From contig JAJRVM010000224.1 in the NCBI GenBank assembly GCA_024277285.1, positions 1 to 11,785 on the forward strand: 11,785 bases of DNA. The letters run 5' to 3'. A program made the position numbers and the translations under genes. The stretch is from Planctomycetota bacterium (GTDB lineage Bacteria > Planctomycetota > Planctomycetia > Pirellulales > Pirellulaceae). Positions 6,506 through 11,785 of this stretch are shown here, one piece after another. A model generated the notes under the pieces. That model did not search any database. It was not told the DNA's origin and saw only the letters and a list, made by a program, of their open reading frames with translations. Numbering within the stretch: position 1 is the first letter of the stretch; each line of letters opens with the position of its first letter.

Positions 6506-7900
6506 ATGAAACGGTATGTTCTGACTTCGCTGATCGGTTGCCTGATATTGGCATCATGGGGATGTCAAAAGGGGGCGTCGGTCGAACAGGCCAAGGAAAC
6601 GCCCGCGTATGTTCTTGAAGTCGATGTGATTTCGGTTTCTCGGCACGCCATTGAATCGTCGATAGAATTGACGGGCACGCTCTATCCCTGGAAATACGCC
6701 ACAATCGCCTCGGAAGTGACGGGGGTCGTCGAGAGTGTGCGTGCATCGAGCGAGAAGATTGAGTACGAGATTGATGGGACCGCCTACTCGAAAGTCCTTC
6801 CCTTGGACATTGGCCACGAGGTGAAGCAGGGAGAGGTGTTGATCAAGATAGAATCGAGCGAGGCGGAGCACACTTTGCTGGTTGCCAAGGCCAAGAAGGC
6901 ACTGGTAGAGAAGGAGCTTGCCAACCTCTTCGCCTGGAAGCGTTCGGAAGAGATCGCTCAGCTCGATGCGCAGTGTGAGGAGTGTGACGCGATCCTGTTA
7001 GACGCGCAGGAGGATCTGGCCCGTTCCAAGTCACTCTTGCAGCGGCGTGCAACTTCCCAAAAGGAAATGGACGACGCGCGACGTTCGGTGGCCACGGCCA
7101 CGGCTGCCAAGAAACGTGCCCAAGCCGCACTCAAGCTGGCGCAAGCAGGTCCGACACCCGAGCAGATCGCCGTCGCCAAGGCGCAGGTTGAAATGGCGCA
7201 GGCCGACGTCGATCTCAAACAAGTGGAATTGGACAAGTGCACGATCCATTGTCCGTTGGAAACGGCGTCGATCGTGGAACGCTACGTCGGAGCAGGGGAT
7301 CACGTCACCGCCAACCCCAGCACACCGTTGATGCGGCTCATTGACAGCAGTATTCTGATGGCCCAAGTCCATGTACCGGAACGATATCAAGGCCTGATTC
7401 GAGTGAACGATAAGGCGTCGGTCCGAGTGGATGGTGGCAGGGCGGCGGAGTTGAACGTTGGCGAGGTTGAGGCGATGGTCGTCTTGATCAATGCGCAGGT
7501 CGATCCTGACACACGCACGTTCCGTATTCGCGTCGGCATCGACAACAGCCGCAATCTGTTCAAGGCAGGGACCTTCGTCAAGGTGCGTATTCCGCTCCGT
7601 TCGGTTGCTGATGCCGTTATCGTGCCGAACGACGCGATCACATTTTCAAAAGGCGAGCCAGCGGCTTTTGTCGTGAAGAATGGCGTTATCGAGCGTATAG
7701 CGGTGCAGTTGGGAATCTCTAATCGCACGCATTACCAAGTGGTCAGTGGCCTTGCGGAAGACGACATCGTGGTGCATGGCGACCTCTCGTTGCTGGCGCC
7801 TGGTCTGCATGTCAAGCCGCGCGCCACTGCGGATACCGCGCCAGTTACCGCGCCACTGCCCGAGAGCACCGCATCCCCAGCAACACGGTCGCAAGGTTAG
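6506..7900 (+). CDS. RND efflux periplasmic adaptor (membrane fusion lipoprotein)
   Basis: The 464-residue protein links an inner-membrane RND pump to an outer-membrane channel. The signal region MKRYVLTSLIGCLILASWGC ends in Cys20, a plausible lipid anchor, though the lipobox is weak. The first lipoyl half is ATIASEVTGVVESV (65-78), the second is near DIGHEVKQGEVLIKIES (101-117). A coiled-coil hairpin spans about 118-240, rich in Ala, Lys and Glu. The beta-barrel contains MAQVHVPERYQG (285-296), and the hallmark DPDTRTFRIRV (333-343) with LFKAGTFVKVRIPL (351-364) is diagnostic of RND adaptors. Between the two lipoyl strands, residues about 80-100 form an insertion of roughly 20 residues not usual in the family. 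The C-terminal tail (435-464) is Pro/Ala/Thr-rich. ATG 6506 has AAGGG 9 bases upstream. The pump gene starts 4 bases after the stop. Substrate unknown. Confidence 0.92.
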   Translation: MKRYVLTSLIGCLILASWGCQKGASVEQAKETPAYVLEVDVISVSRHAIESSIELTGTLYPWKYATIASEVTGVVESVRASSEKIEYEIDGTAYSKVLPLDIGHEVKQGEVLIKIESSEAEHTLLVAKAKKALVEKELANLFAWKRSEEIAQLDAQCEECDAILLDAQEDLARSKSLLQRRATSQKEMDDARRSVATATAAKKRAQAALKLAQAGPTPEQIAVAKAQVEMAQADVDLKQVELDKCTIHCPLETASIVERYVGAGDHVTANPSTPLMRLIDSSILMAQVHVPERYQGLIRVNDKASVRVDGGRAAELNVGEVEAMVVLINAQVDPDTRTFRIRVGIDNSRNLFKAGTFVKVRIPLRSVADAVIVPNDAITFSKGEPAAFVVKNGVIERIAVQLGISNRTHYQVVSGLAEDDIVVHGDLSLLAPGLHVKPRATADTAPVTAPLPESTASPATRSQG

Positions 7901-7904
7901 CTCG

Positions 7905-10900
7905 ATGAAAATAGCCGAAGTATCCATTGCTCGTCCTATCTTCGCGTCCATGCTCATCATGGCACTGGTCGTGTTTGGCATCGCGTCGTACAGCCGAATG
8001 GGCGTCGACCTGTTTCCCGCCGTCGATTTCCCGATCGTTACCGTGTCGGTGGCCTACGAGGGAGCTGATCCGGAAACGGTCGAGACCGAAGTGACGGACG
8101 TGATCGAAGAGGCGGTCAACACAATCGCCGGCATCAAGACGTTGCGTAGCGAGAGCACGGAAGGTTTTGCGCAGATCTTCATCGAGTTCGAGCTGGAAGA
8201 AGACATCAATGTTGTCAGCCAGGACGTGCGCGACAAAGTTTCGCGTGTACGTGGTGACCTGCCGCGTGACATCGAAGCGCCGATTATCGAGAAGTTCGAT
8301 CCTGATTCGTCGCCAATCCTGGCGATCGTCCTGTCGGGCCGCGCGTCGGTCGGTGAGTTGAGTGACTATGCGGAAAACGTCGTCAAGCGGCGGCTTGAAG
8401 GGATTTCTGGGGTCGGCAATGTGCAGTTGGTGGGCCAGCGTGAGCGCGAGGTACGCATATGGTTGCGCACCGACGCCATGATGGCGCATTCACTGGCGGC
8501 CAAAGATGTCATCGATACGTTGCGTCAGGAGAACATTGAACCACCAGGGGGGCGTGTCGAGACTGACCTGCGCGAGATGATTGTCAAGACGAAGGGCAAG
8601 ATCAAACGCGTCGAAGATTTTGCGGATCTGGTCGTTGCGACTCGCGACGGCGTGCCGATTTACTTGCGCGATGTCGCATGGATCGAGGATGGCCTCGAAG
8701 ACTTTCGTAGCTTGGCAAGGCTTGACGGCCAGCGCGCCATCGCCTTGCTGGTTCGGCGTCAATCGGGCAGCAACATGTTGGCGGTTGCCGGTGAAGTCAA
8801 GGAGCGATTACACGAGCTGGAAGCGGAAATTCCCCGTGGTTACCGGCTGACCATAGCGCAAGATATTTCTCGCTTTGTCGCCGATAGCTTCAACGAGGCG
8901 AAGAACGAACTATTTCGCGGTGGGTTACTGGCGGTCGTTGTCATTATCTTTTTTCTGCGCAGTTTTAGCGGTTCGTTTGTCGCTGCGATCACCATCCCGA
9001 CGACCATCATTTCCACGTTTACATTTATGGCCACGATGGGGTTCAGCCTCAACATGATGTCGATGCTGGCACTGACGATTTCCGTCGGCATGATCATCGA
9101 CGATACGATCGTCGTGCTTGAGAACTCCTACCGGCACATGGAGCAGGGCCAGACTCGGATGGCGGCGGCGCGCGAAGCGATTGCCGAGATCGGATTTGCC
9201 GTGATCGCCACGTCGCTGGCGATCGGGGCCGTCTTCGTGCCGGTTGCATTCATGACCGGACTGGTCGGTCGGTTCTTTTACGAATTCGGCCTGACGGTCG
9301 CGTTTGCGGTAGCCATTTCCACATTCATCGCGGTGACACTCTCCCCCATGCTCTGTTCCCGCGTGTTGAAAGTCACGCAGGAGCACGGTTTCATCTTTCG
9401 TGCCATGGAGCGATTTTTCGAAGCGATGGAACGAGGCTATCACACGACGTTGCGCGTCGCGTTGCACCATCGCATGCTCGTGCTCGGCGCCGCCGTGGCC
9501 GTCTTCCTCGGCGGGCTTGCGTTGACCCCCTTCATCGGTAAGGAGTTCATTCCGTCGGCCGACGAAGACCAGTTCAACGTGCAAGTCGAAACACCGATTG
9601 GTACGTCGATTGAAGCGACTGGCACGGTGTTGGCGGAAATCGAACGTCGCTTGCAGACGTTACCGGGCGTTACCACCACGTTTACCACCGTGGGTGCGGG
9701 CGCCGAGGGACGCGTAAACGTCGGGACGATCATGACCAAGTTGTTTCCCAAAGCAGATCGCGCGCTGGGCCAACACGAGATCATGCTGTTGGCACGCGAG
9801 CAACTAGCCGATTTGACCCACATCAAGATCAGTGTCGAGGACATCCCACGGGTCGGCGGCGGCGGGTTTCGATCGTCGCCGATTCAATACAATGTGCGTG
9901 GTGCCGACCTGCCCGCACTGCTGGAAGTGGCCGACAAGATGGAAGCGGCAGTCCGCAGTATTCCCGGCATTGTCGATGTCAACTCAACGTATGACTCCGG
10001 TAAACCGGAAATCAATGTGTTGATTGACCGTGATCGTGCCGCCGACTTGGGCGTTTCCGTGGAAGATCTGGGCAAAGCGATCGGCATCTTGATCGGTGGC
10101 CAAGAGGTCACCAAGTTTCAAGAAGCGGGTGAGACCTACGATGTGCGCGTACGGTTGGCCGAAGCCGATCGCAACCGCCCCGAATCGATTGTGAGCTTGC
10201 CGGTTCGCACCAAGAACGGCAAGTATGTCGAGCTACGCAATCTGGTCCAGGTCGAAGAAAAGACGGGACCGGTACAAATCGATCGCCAAGACCGCATGCG
10301 TCAGGTCACGATCATGGGCAACTTGGAACAGTCCAAACCGCTCGGCGAAGCACTCGCGGATATCCAAAAACTGGAAGACCAGATCGGCTTGCCCGCCGGT
10401 GTTGCCTCGACCTTTACCGGTGCTGGGGACATGATGGCCGAGTCGTTCGCCAGTATTGGTTTCAGCATGGGATTGGCTGCGGTCCTGATTTATATGGTGT
10501 TGGCCGCTCAATTTGAAAGTCTGGTTCACCCGTTCACGGTGATGCTCTCGTTGCCGTTGTCGATTGCCGGGGCGTTGGGGTTGCTGCTGCTGACCGGCCG
10601 AACGCTCAGCATCTTCTCGATGATCGGGATGATCATGTTGATGGGGTTGGTAACCAAGAACGCCATTTTGTTGGTCGACTATACCAACTTATTGCGCTCG
10701 CGCGGTATGAGCAAGGACGAGGCACTGATGACCGCCGGGCCCGTCCGCTTACGTCCCATTCTGATGACTGCCTTTTCGACGATCGCCGGTATGTTACCGG
10801 TTGCCATTGGGCTTGGTGCCGGAGCCGAAACACGAGCTCCGATGGGTACCGCCATTGTCGGCGGTATGATTACGTCGACGATTCTCACACTGGTCGTGAT

Positions 10901-11159
10901 CCCGGTGATGTATAGCGTTATGGATGATATTGCCAGTGGCACGAAACGATTCGTCGTATTCGCCACGTCGGGTGGCGGAGCCACCGCGCGTACGTCGCCG
11001 GCAACACCACGGCAATCGGAGTCGCCAGGACGGACGCGACAGTCGGTCGACGATCCAGAGACGATCGCAGGTGTCCAGGACCCTGAAACTGTGCAACTTG
11101 ATCGGAAACCTGAATTGGCTCCGGATGACCTTGATGCCGACCACGTCTACAAGACCTAG
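7905..11159 (+). CDS. RND family efflux pump, inner-membrane transporter (HAE1/AcrB-like)
   Basis: The 1084-residue protein is a proton-driven RND transporter of the hydrophobe/amphiphile type. TM1 follows the typical start KIAEVSIARPIFASMLIMAL. The large porter domains contain DVRDKVSRVRGDLPRDIEAP. The proton-relay residues are present: the Asp-Asp pair in VGMIIDDTIVVLEN (Asp399, Asp400) and Lys918 in GLVTKNAILLVDY, with RLRPILMTAFSTIAGMLP after it. The carboxylates and lysine match the AcrB Asp407/Asp408/Lys940 arrangement and argue against a dead or metal-type (CusA) pump. A tail of about 76 residues after the last helix (1009-1084) is Pro/Ser/Thr/Asp-rich and looks disordered. ATG 7905 is preferred over upstream in-frame codons because AAGG lies 8 bases before it and TM1 follows directly; the frame is open back to 7746, inside the adaptor gene. 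No outer-membrane factor gene follows, so the channel must come from elsewhere. Substrate is not predictable. Confidence 0.95.
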   Translation: MKIAEVSIARPIFASMLIMALVVFGIASYSRMGVDLFPAVDFPIVTVSVAYEGADPETVETEVTDVIEEAVNTIAGIKTLRSESTEGFAQIFIEFELEEDINVVSQDVRDKVSRVRGDLPRDIEAPIIEKFDPDSSPILAIVLSGRASVGELSDYAENVVKRRLEGISGVGNVQLVGQREREVRIWLRTDAMMAHSLAAKDVIDTLRQENIEPPGGRVETDLREMIVKTKGKIKRVEDFADLVVATRDGVPIYLRDVAWIEDGLEDFRSLARLDGQRAIALLVRRQSGSNMLAVAGEVKERLHELEAEIPRGYRLTIAQDISRFVADSFNEAKNELFRGGLLAVVVIIFFLRSFSGSFVAAITIPTTIISTFTFMATMGFSLNMMSMLALTISVGMIIDDTIVVLENSYRHMEQGQTRMAAAREAIAEIGFAVIATSLAIGAVFVPVAFMTGLVGRFFYEFGLTVAFAVAISTFIAVTLSPMLCSRVLKVTQEHGFIFRAMERFFEAMERGYHTTLRVALHHRMLVLGAAVAVFLGGLALTPFIGKEFIPSADEDQFNVQVETPIGTSIEATGTVLAEIERRLQTLPGVTTTFTTVGAGAEGRVNVGTIMTKLFPKADRALGQHEIMLLAREQLADLTHIKISVEDIPRVGGGGFRSSPIQYNVRGADLPALLEVADKMEAAVRSIPGIVDVNSTYDSGKPEINVLIDRDRAADLGVSVEDLGKAIGILIGGQEVTKFQEAGETYDVRVRLAEADRNRPESIVSLPVRTKNGKYVELRNLVQVEEKTGPVQIDRQDRMRQVTIMGNLEQSKPLGEALADIQKLEDQIGLPAGVASTFTGAGDMMAESFASIGFSMGLAAVLIYMVLAAQFESLVHPFTVMLSLPLSIAGALGLLLLTGRTLSIFSMIGMIMLMGLVTKNAILLVDYTNLLRSRGMSKDEALMTAGPVRLRPILMTAFSTIAGMLPVAIGLGAGAETRAPMGTAIVGGMITSTILTLVVIPVMYSVMDDIASGTKRFVVFATSGGGATARTSPATPRQSESPGRTRQSVDDPETIAGVQDPETVQLDRKPELAPDDLDADHVYKT

Positions 11160-11174
11160 CAGCGCGCCTATTAC

Positions 11175-11205
11175 GCCTCGCTGAGGCTGCACGCACGACC
11201 GTGCA
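11175..11205. terminator. Paired hairpins after the efflux operon
   Basis: GCCTC-gct-GAGGC (11175-11187) is followed without a gap by TGCACG-cacgac-CGTGCA (11188-11205), beginning 15 bases past the pump stop and before the convergent thiamine-binding gene. No T-run follows, so Rho-independent action is doubtful, but position suits a bidirectional end point. A direct repeat GTGGCGGGCT occurs at 11212-11221 and 11237-11246. Confidence 0.35.
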
Positions 11206-11272
11206 CCGTCGGTGGCGGGCTGGCCTGGTCAACCCAGTGGCGGGCTCCCGTTCCCTGCCCACCACGATCGGT

Positions 11273-11581
11273 TTAAGTTTGCAATGTGCGGCCAAGCTGA
11301 GTTTCAACACTCTGCAGTTTGGTTTTCAATCGAGACTCCGTACCGTGACGATAGTCAAATTTTGCGGTGCAGGTCACGCGATTACAATCGGTCTGCAAGA
11401 CGGCGAAACACTGCTTCAACAGGTCGAGCAGCTGCGGCAGTTCGCCCTCGATGACGGTCCCCATCGGATGCAGACGGTAACGCAATCCGGATGTGTCGAT
11501 GACATCCAGACAGCGTGCCACGTATTGGCTGACGCTCTCACCTTTGCCCAGTGGCACGATGCTCAGTTCCATCAATGTCAT
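11273..11581 (-). CDS. MTH1187 family thiamine-binding protein (DUF77)
   Basis: The 102-residue product matches the length and layout of the MTH1187/YqgV thiamine-binding family (Pfam Thiamine_BP, formerly DUF77). The opening strand MELSIVPLGKGESVSQYVAR (residues 4-23), the central LRYRLHPMGTVIEGE (33-47), and the C-terminal KFDYRHGTES and SVETQLGR (91-98) fit the family. Members are small ferredoxin-like proteins that bind thiamine or related pyrimidines; their physiological role is poorly known. ATG 11581 has GGGGGAG on the minus strand about 12 bases upstream, a little far; Met4 is an alternative start. No thiamine riboswitch (THI-box) is visible upstream. The gene runs convergently to the efflux operon and is probably monocistronic. 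Family assignment is from memory of motif pattern, so moderately confident. Confidence 0.78.
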   Translation of the reverse strand: MTLMELSIVPLGKGESVSQYVARCLDVIDTSGLRYRLHPMGTVIEGELPQLLDLLKQCFAVLQTDCNRVTCTAKFDYRHGTESRLKTKLQSVETQLGRTLQT

Positions 11582-11632
11582 AGTGTTTGCGAACTCCCCC
11601 GTGTCCAGAAATGTGTCAAAATAAGTAACCGT

Positions 11633-11664
11633 TCACGGCCTTTAAGCCGTGAGCTTCGTTTTTT
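11633..11664 (+). terminator. Rho-independent terminator-like hairpin, plus strand
   Basis: TCACGGC (11633-11639) and GCCGTGA (11646-11652) form a perfect 7-bp stem with a 6-base loop; GCTTCG then six T (11659-11664) follow. It is directed rightward and lies upstream of the minus-strand thiamine-binding gene. It would stop transcription running rightward out of the efflux operon or antisense to that gene. It may also be one hairpin of the adjoining repeat cluster. Confidence 0.5.
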
Positions 11665-11666
11665 AA

Positions 11667-11750
11667 GGCCCGGAGGGCCAACATAGTCCTTGCCGGGGTC
11701 GTCAGGCCCCGGTCCTCGGCAAACAATATCCGTAAAGCCCCGGCAGGGGC
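11667..11750. repeat. Cluster of three GC-rich hairpins, REP-like
   Basis: Three short palindromes follow one another: GGCCC-gga-GGGCC (11667-11679), CCGGGG-tcgtcagg-CCCCGG (11693-11712) and GCCCC-ggca-GGGGC (11737-11750). Their regular spacing in non-coding DNA is like bacterial REP/BIME elements. From general recall, similar CCCGG hairpins recur in planctomycete intergenic regions, but I cannot confirm copies here. No RAYT transposase gene is in the window; bases 11751-11785 show nothing further. Confidence 0.5.
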
Positions 11751-11785
11751 GATACAGACGCCAGCCCTCGTCCTTCCTGTGCCGC

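Noticed and set aside
7746..7904. Upstream extension of the RND pump frame into the adaptor gene
   Set aside because: The extension has no membrane-protein character, overlaps real adaptor sequence, and ATG 7905 has a ribosome binding site directly before TM1.
7845..9584. Long minus-strand frames (7845-8489 and 8925-9584) under the RND pump gene
   Set aside because: They are rich in His, Arg and Asp as expected from antisense of GC-rich membrane-protein codons and match no family.
11201..11686. 161-codon plus-strand frame over the thiamine-binding gene
   Set aside because: It is antisense to a protein of the right length and motif pattern, and runs into the terminator hairpin and palindromic repeats.
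1..11785. CRISPR array, tRNA, rRNA or intact transposase
   Set aside because: No regularly spaced repeats of 24-40 bp, no cloverleaf with conserved T-loop sequence, no rRNA-like stretch and no DDE or tyrosine recombinase motif were seen on either strand.

Overview
The window most resembles an accessory stretch of a Planctomycetota (Pirellulales/Rhodopirellula-like) chromosome. I infer this from an exported type I sulfatase with a bacterial Cys-type signature, an FkbM methyltransferase, a membrane-tethered thioredoxin, moderately high GC, loosely packed genes with long intergenic stretches, and GC-rich palindromic repeats. No marker gene fixes the taxonomy, so this stays an inference.

Layout. 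Bases 1-900 hold no intact gene: there is a decayed coding remnant (about 58-566, its last part resembling the C-terminus of an MNT/AbiEii-type nucleotidyltransferase), a perfect 18-bp palindrome and a long pyrimidine tract. Two plus-strand genes follow, an FkbM-family methyltransferase (901-1713) and an exported or anchored alpha/beta hydrolase (1777-2682). A thioredoxin gene converges on them from the minus strand (2830-3321); it has an internal start with a very good ribosome binding site. After a repeat-bearing intergenic region comes a secreted iduronate-2-sulfatase-like sulfatase (3838-5295). The next 580 bases have no gene but contain a 105-bp inverted-repeat element that looks like a small non-autonomous mobile or palindromic element.

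The main unit is a three-gene operon at 5876-11159: a TetR-family repressor, an RND periplasmic adaptor lipoprotein and an RND inner-membrane pump, spaced 6 and 4 bp apart. A perfect -35 box, a fair -10 box and a near-perfect 18-bp palindrome lie just upstream. The palindrome starts at the predicted transcription start, so autorepression by the TetR protein is a natural reading. No outer-membrane channel gene is in the window. A small thiamine-binding (MTH1187/DUF77 family) gene converges on the operon from the minus strand (11273-11581). The right edge holds a terminator-like hairpin and a row of three GC-rich hairpins of REP type.

I see no convincing new multi-gene system. The most useful leads are the self-controlled efflux operon, the two-start thioredoxin and the palindromic repeat elements.
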